Shown here: in pieces, positions 26,214 through 34,894 of the stretch
Position numbering within the stretch: position 1 is the stretch's first letter
Layout: every line of letters begins with the position of its first letter
Source: Bacteriovoracaceae bacterium
GTDB taxonomy: Bacteria > Bdellovibrionota > Bacteriovoracia > Bacteriovoracales > Bacteriovoracaceae
Reading direction: 5' to 3'
DNA: 64,000 bases
Assembly (NCBI GenBank): GCA_018675575.1
Contig: JABGXW010000034.1
Coordinates: 1 to 64,000, forward strand
Notes under the pieces: generated by a model
Databases searched by the model: none
The model's input: the letters and a program-made list of their open reading frames with translations, nothing else
What the model was told of the DNA's origin: nothing
Program-made: the position numbers and the translations under genes

Positions 26214-28160
26214 TTATGATTTATCCGTAACAGGTATAACATCTTCTGGATTCTCATTAGCTTCTTTAGCTTTAGCTAGAGCTTCAGCCTCAGCATCTTC
26301 AATGTTTTCCATTTCTTGAACTCTCTTCATTCGCTCACCATCATTAAGTTCTTTGAATGCCTGCTCTTCTGCAATTCTCTTCTGATTAAGTTCAGAAAAG
26401 AATATTTCATTTACAAATTGTCTAATTTTTTTCTTCTCTTCTTCACCAACAGAATGAATTAATGCATGATAAATTTTATTTTTCCCATCGACTTCATAAT
26501 TATTGCCATCAATTGGCACAATTCGTATCGACATATTGGTAGGAAAATCTAATCTATAGGTACCAAGAGCAAATTCGAAATGAGAAGTAAAAGATAATTC
26601 ACTCTCCGTCATTGATTTCAAAACGATAGGAAAAGAAGTTGATATCTTTGATAATGAGTTTTTATTGCTAATAAAATATTTTTTTTCTTCAATATCTTGT
26701 CTAGTTAGCTTTTTATATTTTTTGGGATCTGATTTTTTAAGCATTTCAACTTTTGAGGATATTAGATCAGAGATTTTTTTATCATTTCTTTTTTCAAGCA
26801 TTGACGCCATGTTCATAATTGGATCTATATCAATTTCATTTTTATTAACGATGACAAAAGGGTATTTAAAACTTTCTTGTATTGATTGTGATGAATAAGA
26901 ATGGCAATTAAATAAAATAATAAATGGTTTGTATCCATCTAAGGTCTTTATCGTTTTCAATATCAAAGACAATTGGTCTAAGGCTGCAGATTCAGCATCA
27001 TCAACTTTATCTTTTAACTGTTGCTCTTTGATGATATTTAATTCTTCTATTCCATAAGGAGTACCATCTTCTTTTAGTCCATCTTCAAATAAGGTTTCTA
27101 TCTCTTGTTTGATGCTATTAAGGTCAAGAAACTGAAAACTAATGATGTCAGGTCTTAATACCTTTATATCTCTTAATTCTTCTGTTAAAGAAGTTTGTAT
27201 TCTTATTGTATAAGTAAGATTACCTAGGATTTGAGAAGGATTATAGATAAACCTCAATTCTTTATCTATAATAAGAATTTTTGTTTTCTTAGGCTTTACT
27301 CTATCCATATTATCTACAATCCAATTATTAACATCTTTTTTTGTCTTCGTTAGCCTTCCTTTATAATCTAAAACTGATTGTCTTATATTCTCTTTTGTTG
27401 TTTTAATTATAAGGATTCTTTGGTTTTCATCTAGTCCTTCAAGCCTCTCCTCTAATTCGTCATCATTAAACTCGGGTTCATCAACATAAATAAATTGAAA
27501 TTCGTAATTATATTTGTAATCAAAATACAAGTTAAAGTCTGTATTTTCTTTACATATATATTTGTTACTTGGCACTAATTTGATTGGAATATCAGTTTCT
27601 AATGTTAATGCAGTATCTCCATCTATTTTAACATTTCCTTCTGCATGTACAGATTTAGGCGTTATGAATCCGATACGAAAGTCGCAATTTAGTGTTGCGT
27701 CTCTTTCAAATTCTGCTTTTGCAAAATTAGGAGCTTCAGTCTCTCCAGGGAATGCCATATAAAAAGCATCATAAATAATATCGTGATACTCACCACATTT
27801 AACGTGAACAACTTCTACTCCAGAAAAAAGACAATCAACAATATTTTCTTTTTTTTCAACTAGTCCAATTACGGGACAGCTTTTTAGTAAGTTCTCCCTG
27901 TTAAGCATATGCGCCAACTTAAGAGTGAATTCTAAATTAGAAGAAAAATCTAAAAAGATTATATTTGGTTTAAGCCTTAAGGTTTCTAAAAATAAAACTT
28001 GATAGTTTGTTGCTGTAGCTAATTTTATTGAATGGAATTCAGTTGGTTTACCAGCACATTTTTGCGTAACTCTGGCCTTTATTATTGACCAATATGAGTT
28101 GTCATCACCCAAAAAAATGATTACCCTTGCCTCATCTTGTTCATCTGTCTTTGCATTCAT
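26214..28160 (-). CDS. Multi-domain receiver-like / PilZ-like signalling protein
   Basis: The 648-residue protein has no membrane segment. Residues about 10-135 look like a response-regulator receiver (IIFLGDD at the first strand, NIIFLDFSS at the phospho-acceptor strand, CPVIGLVEKK at the next). A beta-rich domain follows at about 145-235. A second receiver-like domain lies at about 295-450 (KILIIDKEL, DIISFQFLD, KPFIILFNCHS). A second beta-rich PilZ-like region lies at about 510-580. The C-terminal 70 residues are very acidic and helical. Key receiver residues are only partly conserved, so phosphorylation is uncertain. The repeated receiver-plus-beta layout is seen directly; its role is unknown. 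Confidence 0.5.
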   Translation of the reverse strand: MNAKTDEQDEARVIIFLGDDNSYWSIIKARVTQKCAGKPTEFHSIKLATATNYQVLFLETLRLKPNIIFLDFSSNLEFTLKLAHMLNRENLLKSCPVIGLVEKKENIVDCLFSGVEVVHVKCGEYHDIIYDAFYMAFPGETEAPNFAKAEFERDATLNCDFRIGFITPKSVHAEGNVKIDGDTALTLETDIPIKLVPSNKYICKENTDFNLYFDYKYNYEFQFIYVDEPEFNDDELEERLEGLDENQRILIIKTTKENIRQSVLDYKGRLTKTKKDVNNWIVDNMDRVKPKKTKILIIDKELRFIYNPSQILGNLTYTIRIQTSLTEELRDIKVLRPDIISFQFLDLNSIKQEIETLFEDGLKEDGTPYGIEELNIIKEQQLKDKVDDAESAALDQLSLILKTIKTLDGYKPFIILFNCHSYSSQSIQESFKYPFVIVNKNEIDIDPIMNMASMLEKRNDKKISDLISSKVEMLKKSDPKKYKKLTRQDIEEKKYFISNKNSLSKISTSFPIVLKSMTESELSFTSHFEFALGTYRLDFPTNMSIRIVPIDGNNYEVDGKNKIYHALIHSVGEEEKKKIRQFVNEIFFSELNQKRIAEEQAFKELNDGERMKRVQEMENIEDAEAEALAKAKEANENPEDVIPVTDKS

Positions 28161-28245
28161 TATTATCTTCGATTTTTAGAAATCTATTTTAACTTCGTTA
28201 AATATTATAATGTAATTTTGTTATTTAATGGTGATTAATTTTTAG

Positions 28246-28674
28246 TTAAATTTCGAAATCATCATAGGTCTGAGCAAAATACTCGTCATATTCTTTTAGA
28301 AAGAATTTTCTTACAAAATATTGTCCAGATCTAACTGTTGATATGAAACCAAGTTCCTCAAGTTTTAAAAGAGATCCATAGACATCATCGATTAAGATAT
28401 TAAGGCCTTTTGCCATTTCAGTTAAGCTCATCAATTGAGAAATTCCATAAATACGATAAAGGTTGGGTTTACACCAAACTTTTCTGTAGAGGTACATCAG
28501 AACAATGATCTCGACTCGATTTAGTTTATAAGATGTAAGGATCGTATCAAAAAAAAGATCTGGAATTTCACTATATGACGCAGAGGGCAATGTGGGTGCT
28601 TTTCTTGAGTCAGTTAAGGCTCTCTCATTATTGAGAGGTTTATGTTCTTGCAATATTGAATGTAAATTTACCAT
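28246..28674 (-). CDS. Winged-helix DNA-binding-like protein
   Basis: The start at 28674 is chosen because AGGAT lies seven bases upstream; an ATG six bases earlier would be too close to it. The 142-residue protein has a short N-terminal segment. A helical region (YKLNRVEIIVLMYLYRKVW) and SLTEMAKGLNILIDDVYGSLLKLEELGFI follow, which fit helices 2 and 3 of a winged helix, then a short wing and an acidic tail. It likely binds DNA, but no target is suggested. It stands alone, divergent from nothing, upstream of the receiver-like operon by 86 bases. Confidence 0.55.
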   Translation of the reverse strand: MVNLHSILQEHKPLNNERALTDSRKAPTLPSASYSEIPDLFFDTILTSYKLNRVEIIVLMYLYRKVWCKPNLYRIYGISQLMSLTEMAKGLNILIDDVYGSLLKLEELGFISTVRSGQYFVRKFFLKEYDEYFAQTYDDFEI

Positions 28675-28812
28675 AAACATATCCTATCTAAGGATATCTT
28701 CTCATAAATCTACGAAGATGACACATAAACGCCATAGGTGGAAAAAGTTTCCCTATTCCTTAGTTTTAACCAGTTGAAATATCAAGACATTTTATTAGAA
28801 AAGTAAAATCTT

Positions 28813-29763
28813 TTATTTTATTTGTTTGAGAATTTTTAAAATTGTTTTTTTCTTCCAACCAAATAGTGAGGAAAGTAAAAGTACCTGTACGTCTGTTGTG
28901 TTGTTGTTTTGAAAGGATTTTAATATATTATCATAAAGCTCCAACCCGTCGCACAAAGACAGATCTTTTAGAAAACTAATTGATTGGAGCTCGGCGTTAA
29001 TGTTAATTTGTTCATTATCTAAATAACACCACATACGATGAAAAAAGTTTTTATTACATAATGTATTAAATTCTTTTTCAATATAATAAAAAGTTAACTT
29101 CTGTAAGTTGAATGTGCCGACCTTCAACGAATCATCGAGCTCAAAACCAAACCTTAAATGGAATCTAATCATTCTTAAAAATCTGACAGGATCAGAGTTG
29201 AAATCAGGGTTACAAGTTTTTAATTTCCCTTGAGATAAATCCTCTAATCCTCCTTGAGGATCTATGAAAACAGCATTTTCAAAAAGACATTTTTCCTGAA
29301 AATGAATCCCCAGACTATTAATAGTAAAGTCTCTTCTTAGAAATGCATCTTTATGAATTAAGCGGCTATCAAAATCAACACCAAAGTCTCTATGCTTTTT
29401 AGCATTTTGAGTTTCTTTATAGTTTTCTAGTCTCGGTATAGATAATTCTATTTCACAATCATTATACTTAAGACGACTTATTAGAAATGGTAAAGGTTCA
29501 CATATTACATTGTGATTGCATTCTAAATAATTAATAAGCTTTTTATACTTTGATAAGAATTCTTCATGGCCTATCGAGTTATTATCTCTCAGCTCAAAGT
29601 CAAAATCGTCACTCATCTCTTCACATATCGCGAAATCACGTACGCTGCCCCCTACCAATGTAAGTTCGAAGCCTTGATCCATAATAAGGTTTATAAGAGA
29701 TATAACATCAGGAGGTAATTTACTTATAAATAATTTTATATCAATAGTTTGAATCAAATCCAT
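28813..29763 (-). CDS. tRNA nucleotidyltransferase (CCA-adding) / poly(A) polymerase family
   Basis: The class II nucleotidyltransferase core is clear: LVGGSVRD at about residue 35, the metal-binding DDFDFEL at about 50, RRDFTINSLGI at about 140, then DPQGGLEDL and DPVRFLRMIRFHLRFGF. These enzymes add CCA to tRNA 3' ends or poly(A) to RNA. At 316 residues the protein is shorter than typical CCA-adding enzymes (about 400 or more), and the C-terminal helical body and tail are reduced. The exact activity (CCA, A or CC) cannot be told from sequence alone. Its ATG shares a base with the stop of the LysR gene. Confidence 0.85.
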   Translation of the reverse strand: MDLIQTIDIKLFISKLPPDVISLINLIMDQGFELTLVGGSVRDFAICEEMSDDFDFELRDNNSIGHEEFLSKYKKLINYLECNHNVICEPLPFLISRLKYNDCEIELSIPRLENYKETQNAKKHRDFGVDFDSRLIHKDAFLRRDFTINSLGIHFQEKCLFENAVFIDPQGGLEDLSQGKLKTCNPDFNSDPVRFLRMIRFHLRFGFELDDSLKVGTFNLQKLTFYYIEKEFNTLCNKNFFHRMWCYLDNEQININAELQSISFLKDLSLCDGLELYDNILKSFQNNNTTDVQVLLLSSLFGWKKKTILKILKQIK

Positions 29764-30674
29764 TAATTACTATCCGTAAATGGATTTTTCACCGAAATTA
29801 GTTCATCTAAAGTTGATTTAATTCTCATTAATTGTTCAGAGTTCTTATGATAAACAAGAAAGAATTTACCATTAGTCACCTCCTGATCACTACAGAACTC
29901 TTTAACTTTATTTTTATAATATGACCTTCCAAAAACATGTTTAGGAACAACTGCGACACCAAAGCCTCTTTGAACTGCTTGTAACATATTCCCATGACTA
30001 TTTATGACATAACGAGAATTAATTTTTTTTGGTGTCCGACCGAATCTATCTTTACACCATTTTAAATAAAGATGATCTCCCTCGTCTTCAAATAAGACAG
30101 TTGGGTAACTCGCTAATTCTTCTAATGTCATGTCATCATGTAATTTAAAATCTTCAGAGTCCGGATAAACTAAGGTAGAGCGTTCTTCACCTAATAAGAT
30201 TTTTTCACCAACCGTGGGGAGCGCATCTTCAGGTAAAATAAGAAAGTCTAAACGATAGTTTTCAAAATCTCTTACTAAATCTTCTGAAAATCCTAATGTA
30301 ATTGAAACTGTAAGCTTTGGATGTTTCTCTGTATAGTTTAACATTATTGGAGCAACCCAAGATTTACCAATTCCAGTTAATGTTCCAAGCCTGACCTTGC
30401 CACTCATTGTATCTCGATCAAAAAGTATTTCGTCCAAAGTATCATCCATTTGCATAAGAAAATTTGAACCAAGGCCGTAAAGCTTCTCACCTTCAGGAGT
30501 CAGCACAACCTTTTTTCCAGAGCGCTTGAAAAGTTTTACGCCGACCTTAATTTCTAAGTTTTTTATACTTTGAGAAATTGCGGATTGAGTCACATGAAGG
30601 TCTTCAGCTGCGCGAGAAAAGCTTTTGGCCTTGGCAACTGCCACTAATGTTTGAAGCTGGCTTGTTTCTATCAC
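29763..30674 (-). CDS. LysR-family transcriptional regulator
   Basis: The 303-residue product has the N-terminal LysR winged helix-turn-helix (KSFSRAAEDLHVTQSAISQSIKNLE) and a C-terminal effector-binding domain with LGTLTGIGKSWVAP at its start. The start is GTG with AGGG upstream; an ATG is not available. It is read before, and touches, the CCA-family gene by one base, so it is co-transcribed with it rather than divergent from a target. The effector is unknown. Confidence 0.9.
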   Translation of the reverse strand: MIETSQLQTLVAVAKAKSFSRAAEDLHVTQSAISQSIKNLEIKVGVKLFKRSGKKVVLTPEGEKLYGLGSNFLMQMDDTLDEILFDRDTMSGKVRLGTLTGIGKSWVAPIMLNYTEKHPKLTVSITLGFSEDLVRDFENYRLDFLILPEDALPTVGEKILLGEERSTLVYPDSEDFKLHDDMTLEELASYPTVLFEDEGDHLYLKWCKDRFGRTPKKINSRYVINSHGNMLQAVQRGFGVAVVPKHVFGRSYYKNKVKEFCSDQEVTNGKFFLVYHKNSEQLMRIKSTLDELISVKNPFTDSN

Positions 30675-30776
30675 TTTAGACCCTTAAAGATTAAGTATTA
30701 GATCAAACTAATATATTAGACAGCACTAATAGTCGAGACATAAAATATAATACAGCTAAATTTGCAGAGCATTATT

Positions 30777-31259
30777 CTATTCGGGGATAAAGTTTAGGTA
30801 AATATCTTCCATAGCGTCTATCTCAGAAAGTTCACCACATTTTGTACATTTAAGTTCCGGGGCCGTTCTTCCCTTTAAATCAGATGACTTCAAAAGTATT
30901 TTATCTTCATTTTCACAATCATCACAAAAGTAAGGAGCATAAAATGTTTCTATAGAGCCATTACCTGGAACAAAACCAGTTACCATATTAACTTGTTGAA
31001 CAATAATTTGTGGACAGTTAAAGTATTGTATTTTTGATCCTATATTACTAACTGCTTCGACAAACTTAATCCATTCGCTGACCCCACAAGAATTAATCAT
31101 AACGACTTCTTTAAAGTTTACCTTTATTAAGTCTGATTTATGATAGATAAGTTCCTCGATGAGTAAGTCTTCATTAATTTCTCCTTTTAATTTAAACTCG
31201 TTCCCTCCATCACAGACTACTACATCTATTTCAATACTTTTTTGTGTTATTGTTGCCAT
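30777..31259 (-). CDS. STAS-domain protein with C-terminal zinc-ribbon-like motif
   Basis: The start at 31259 is chosen because GGAAG lies five bases upstream; the ATG at 31271 has none. The 160-residue protein has a STAS domain (about 1-110) with VVMINSCGVSEWIKFVEA in the position of the phosphorylated loop of anti-sigma-factor antagonists. The C-terminal 45 residues hold CDDC and CTKCG pairs, which could bind zinc. STAS proteins switch between bound partners when phosphorylated. The RsbU-like phosphatase upstream and the ATPase fragment between them make a partner-switching role likely. The zinc ribbon is an unusual addition. Confidence 0.75.
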   Translation of the reverse strand: MATITQKSIEIDVVVCDGGNEFKLKGEINEDLLIEELIYHKSDLIKVNFKEVVMINSCGVSEWIKFVEAVSNIGSKIQYFNCPQIIVQQVNMVTGFVPGNGSIETFYAPYFCDDCENEDKILLKSSDLKGRTAPELKCTKCGELSEIDAMEDIYLNFIPE

Positions 31260-31413
31260 TATTACTTCCATTCTTAATTAATATTTCTCTAATCTTTTCA
31301 ATAGTAATTCCTGCACCATCATCTGTAACCACAATTTGTAGATGTCTTTTTGATTCAACTTTCTTTAAATCAAACTTGATTTGGATATACCCTTTAATAT
31401 CTTTTTTTAAAGC
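31231..31413 (-). pseudogene. Fragment of a CheA-type histidine-kinase ATPase domain
   Basis: An open frame between two adjacent stop codons (31414-31419) and a TGA at 31231-31233 encodes 60 residues. They include HLQIVVTDDGAGI followed by TIEKIREILIKNG. This is the G1 box and following helix of the Hpt/CheA-type HATPase fold. The upstream N box is missing, and the frame has no start codon with a ribosome site. The downstream G2 box is missing because the frame runs into the STAS start region. It is best read as a remnant left by deletions; similarity ends at about 31266. It lies between the RsbU-like and STAS genes, where an anti-sigma kinase would be expected. Confidence 0.6.
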
Positions 31414-31476
31414 TTATTATTGATTATCGGTAATTGAACAAGACGACTTAAAAGAATAATAGGTTATTGGCTGAAA

Positions 31477-33387
31477 CTAGGAACCATCTATCTTGAACTT
31501 TGTGGCAACAAGGATTACATCATCTTCGGGAGGAACTCCATCAAAGTAGGCATATCCATCTTCTAATATACCTTTGATTATCATTTCAGGATCTTTTTTG
31601 GCCCTACTAAAGAATGATTTATTAAATTTTCTTTCCCCCCAAATAATATTTTCTTTGTTTACCGCCTCAACGGGACCATCTGTATAAAGTAAAAGAACAT
31701 CTTTATCGGCAATCTCAATGACTTCATTTGTATATTCACTATCAGGCTTGTCCCCTAATCTTCTACCAAGAGCTTTACCGAGTGCTTGAATAGATTTTTT
31801 TGTAGGATTTTCAGCTGAATATTTATAAATAATTGGAAAGTTATGACTCGCATTACTATATTCAATCGTATTTGTTTCAGTATCATAAACTGCAACAAAA
31901 AATGTCATTAGGATTTTTTGGCCACCAGTAAGAAGAACTATTGAATTGAGAAGTTTTAAAATATCAGATGGCCGCGCATATTGTCCGTCAAAATATTCTA
32001 TATATTCAAGTATTGTTTGACAGCAACTAGATGCTGACGCTGTCACAAGAGCAGCAGGAACACCATGACCAGTTGCATCTCCAATAAATAAATACAACTT
32101 ACCACGAGATTCTTTATATCCCCACCAATCGCCACCACATTCGGATGCAGAGTCGTAAAATCCAAACAAGTGATAAGGATCTCTTTCTAAAGAGTCTGGT
32201 GGAAATAACGAGTTTTGAACAATTTTGGCAGTTTGAAGTTCACTCTCCATCTGACCTTTATCTTGAATTTCCACTAAAATTTGATTAATTTTTCTAGTCA
32301 TGAAGTTAAAGGAGTCTGCCAGTAATTGAATTTCATCACCACTTCTTACAGTCACAGTGCTCTCAAAATCCCCAAGCCCCATTGTCTCCGTTCTTCTCAT
32401 TAATTTATTTAATGGATTTGTAATAGTCTGAGTAAAAATTAATGAAATAATTAATATAATCAATCCGATAAGAATACCAAAGATTATCGTTTTAAAAATA
32501 ATTAATTTTGTAAACTCAAAAGCCTTGGTCTTTGAAATTTCAGAAAAAGTAATTATTCCAAACACGTTATTTATTTTATAGGAAACTAGGAATTCTCCTT
32601 TAGTTGCCTTATCAATTGTCAAGACACCAGAGTTATTCTTAGCATTTTTTATATCATCAAAGAATTTTGAATACACATCGTAAAATTCTTGATTTACATC
32701 CTCAGGACTTGAGTGGATTAGAACCTTCCCTGATCTATCGGTGATAAAGTCCGTAAAACTACTCGATTGAAAGATAGAACTCGCCATATTTTCTATCAGG
32801 TATCTAAAGACGTAAACACCTTTCTTTTTTTTAGATTTAATTGCAACATAGAGATGAGGAACAACTCGATCTGTATTTATAATTCTGAATATAATATCTT
32901 GACCTGATTTATAATAATCATGAAGCTCCCGAAAGAGTAGTCCATGTCTTCTAAGTATTTTTCGATTTCCTTTATATCTTCGTAAGATTTTAGGATTCAT
33001 ATAGCTAAATTTTTTCTCGAATTGGACTGTTTCAGGATTAAGTTTGAAAAAGACGAGATCTAAGAAAATATCATTTGTTGTGAGAAATTTTTCAACGATC
33101 TCTATTTTATCGGATTTTTGATTATACAAATTGATTGTATTAAATAATAGTTTGGAATTATTCAATTCAGAAGAGAGAAATTTTTCTATAAAGTTAGATT
33201 GTGATTCGATATGAGAAACCGAGTTTTCATATATATATGCAGTCTTATCACCTAGATAAAGGTCAATTGTATAGTAAAGAAAACTTATCAAACTAATAGA
33301 GAAAATTACGAGTTGACTGACAAGAAATTTATATTTTAATGATATAAATCTCTTACCATTGATAGTTTTTTCTGTTGTTGAGCTCAT
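31477..33387 (-). CDS. RsbU/SpoIIE-type PP2C phosphatase with periplasmic sensor and HAMP
   Basis: The start at 33387 is chosen because earlier in-frame starts would overlap the divergent gene at 33460. The 636-residue protein has a membrane helix (about 20-40), a periplasmic sensor-like domain (about 45-305) and a second helix (about 315-340, IIFGILIGLIILIISL). A HAMP domain (about 345-395) and a SpoIIE-type phosphatase domain (about 420-636) follow. Metal-binding motifs GDATGHG and LLYTDGPVE are intact. Such proteins dephosphorylate STAS-domain antagonists in response to stress; the STAS protein encoded downstream is the natural substrate. Confidence 0.92.
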   Translation of the reverse strand: MSSTTEKTINGKRFISLKYKFLVSQLVIFSISLISFLYYTIDLYLGDKTAYIYENSVSHIESQSNFIEKFLSSELNNSKLLFNTINLYNQKSDKIEIVEKFLTTNDIFLDLVFFKLNPETVQFEKKFSYMNPKILRRYKGNRKILRRHGLLFRELHDYYKSGQDIIFRIINTDRVVPHLYVAIKSKKKKGVYVFRYLIENMASSIFQSSSFTDFITDRSGKVLIHSSPEDVNQEFYDVYSKFFDDIKNAKNNSGVLTIDKATKGEFLVSYKINNVFGIITFSEISKTKAFEFTKLIIFKTIIFGILIGLIILIISLIFTQTITNPLNKLMRRTETMGLGDFESTVTVRSGDEIQLLADSFNFMTRKINQILVEIQDKGQMESELQTAKIVQNSLFPPDSLERDPYHLFGFYDSASECGGDWWGYKESRGKLYLFIGDATGHGVPAALVTASASSCCQTILEYIEYFDGQYARPSDILKLLNSIVLLTGGQKILMTFFVAVYDTETNTIEYSNASHNFPIIYKYSAENPTKKSIQALGKALGRRLGDKPDSEYTNEVIEIADKDVLLLYTDGPVEAVNKENIIWGERKFNKSFFSRAKKDPEMIIKGILEDGYAYFDGVPPEDDVILVATKFKIDGS

Positions 33388-33459
33388 TAAAAGTCTTTTA
33401 AAAAAATATATAGTGTAGACTATATTATATCGCTGAAACCAAAGAGATGGAAATTTTAT

Positions 33460-34341
33460 ATGTCTGACGATAGCGCTCAACATAGACGAGATGAAGAAAG
33501 TACATTTAAAGTTACCCACACAATTACTTTAAAAGTTACTTACGCATGTACCATTATCTTTTTGGGCCTCATTTTTCTTGATCCTAATAAATTCTTGGAT
33601 AATGAAAATCAATTAAAAGGTAGTATCGCAATTGTTGTTAAGAAATCTAATGACGTTAAAGTTAAGCATCCAAAAGGTGCCACTTGGTCAACACTCAAAA
33701 AGGGTGACAAGCTTTATCCCAACACTATGGTTTTTACAGCAACAGGTTCAAGTGTAATGATGTTGCTAGAAGATGAATCTGTCATCGAGCAAGGTCCTGA
33801 TTCATTATTACGACTAAAGATTGTTAAAAAATATATAAGTTCAAATACAAGTAAAGAAGATGTTAAATCTGACATTGATCTTCTAAATTCATTAGACAAG
33901 AAACTGGTCGATGAAGGACCATTTGAAGAGTCTGATGGCCTTGATTTAGAAATTGATGGAGGAAATATATCAGTTTCAACTTCAGGAAAATCAAAAATTA
34001 AATCAATTAAAACTAGAGATTCAATATTAACTCTAGGAGAAGATTCAGAAGTAGAAATAAATAACGAAGGTTCGAGCGATACAAAATACTATATGAAATC
34101 TGGAAATGCCGTACTTTCCACTGGCCCTGGAAAACAAGCGTCTATTGCATTAAAGGAAAATGAGTCCATCTCAACCAAGAAAATCAGAGAAAGAAATTCT
34201 GAAAATCCACAAGATGCTATTGAGAAAAAGAAAAGGAACTTTAACATGAGTACCTTTTTTGGAGAGAAATATACTGCTAAGAAGAAATCAATCTGGAATA
34301 CAATTAAAAAGATGGTGCAAGTTATTCTATTCTTAGATTAG
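33460..34341 (+). CDS. FecR-like domain membrane protein
   Basis: The 293-residue protein has a short cytoplasmic N-terminus and one membrane helix (about residues 25-45, YACTIIFLGLIFLDP). A FecR-like beta domain follows at about 60-145 (GATWSTLKKGDKLYPNTMVFTATGSSVMMLLEDESVIEQ). The rest is Ser-, Lys- and Glu-rich with beta-repeat character. FecR domains sit in the periplasm and bind or sense. It is divergent from the RsbU-like gene with 72 bases between, and convergent with the CheY gene, so it belongs to the local signalling cluster. No sigma-factor gene is nearby. Confidence 0.7.
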   Translation: MSDDSAQHRRDEESTFKVTHTITLKVTYACTIIFLGLIFLDPNKFLDNENQLKGSIAIVVKKSNDVKVKHPKGATWSTLKKGDKLYPNTMVFTATGSSVMMLLEDESVIEQGPDSLLRLKIVKKYISSNTSKEDVKSDIDLLNSLDKKLVDEGPFEESDGLDLEIDGGNISVSTSGKSKIKSIKTRDSILTLGEDSEVEINNEGSSDTKYYMKSGNAVLSTGPGKQASIALKENESISTKKIRERNSENPQDAIEKKKRNFNMSTFFGEKYTAKKKSIWNTIKKMVQVILFLD

Positions 34342-34404
34342 TCTTTAATCAGCCATTGATTTTCTACCTTTGAATCCGAAAAATCGGAAATGAATGTTAA
34401 AGCT

Positions 34405-34812
34405 TTATTCTTTAGATTTCTTCCAACAATAATGAATCTTTTCAGGGAATTCTGCAGGCTCCCATGGTTTCACCATATAATTGCTGGCACCAGAATTAAT
34501 AGCATCAATCATATTGCTCACTCCATCAGCAGTGGTTACCATAAGAATTGGTGTTTTTTTATGGCCGTCCATACCACGAACGGCCTCAATAAATTCAACG
34601 CCGGTTCCATCAGGTAAATAATAATCAACGACAATAAAATCAATTTCTTCATTTATAGCTAATGAAATAGCTTCTTTCACACTTGGCGTAACTATTGTAT
34701 GTCCAGAAAATCCCATTTTTTTTAATTCAACTAAAATTTTTCTTTGAAATAATACTGTATCTTCTAATATTAGAAATGAAATGTCTTTTGGTACTATGCC
34801 ATCAGTTCTCAT
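34405..34812 (-). CDS. CheY-like single-domain response regulator
   Basis: The 135-residue product is a lone receiver domain. The acidic pair Glu-Asp follows ISFLILED, the phospho-acceptor Asp is in IDFIVVDYYLPDG, TTAD supplies the conserved Thr, and Lys lies in YMVKPW. There is no output domain, so it acts by binding a partner. The ATG at 34812 has AGGATC upstream; the preceding TTG is not needed. It is read from its own promoter between fusA and the FecR-like gene. Confidence 0.92.
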   Translation of the reverse strand: MRTDGIVPKDISFLILEDTVLFQRKILVELKKMGFSGHTIVTPSVKEAISLAINEEIDFIVVDYYLPDGTGVEFIEAVRGMDGHKKTPILMVTTADGVSNMIDAINSGASNYMVKPWEPAEFPEKIHYCWKKSKE

Positions 34813-34894
34813 CAATGATCCTAAATCTTACAACTTCTCTTTAATAAAAGATAAGGTATTATTTTTCTATTTTGATTCTAATATTTACAATCAA

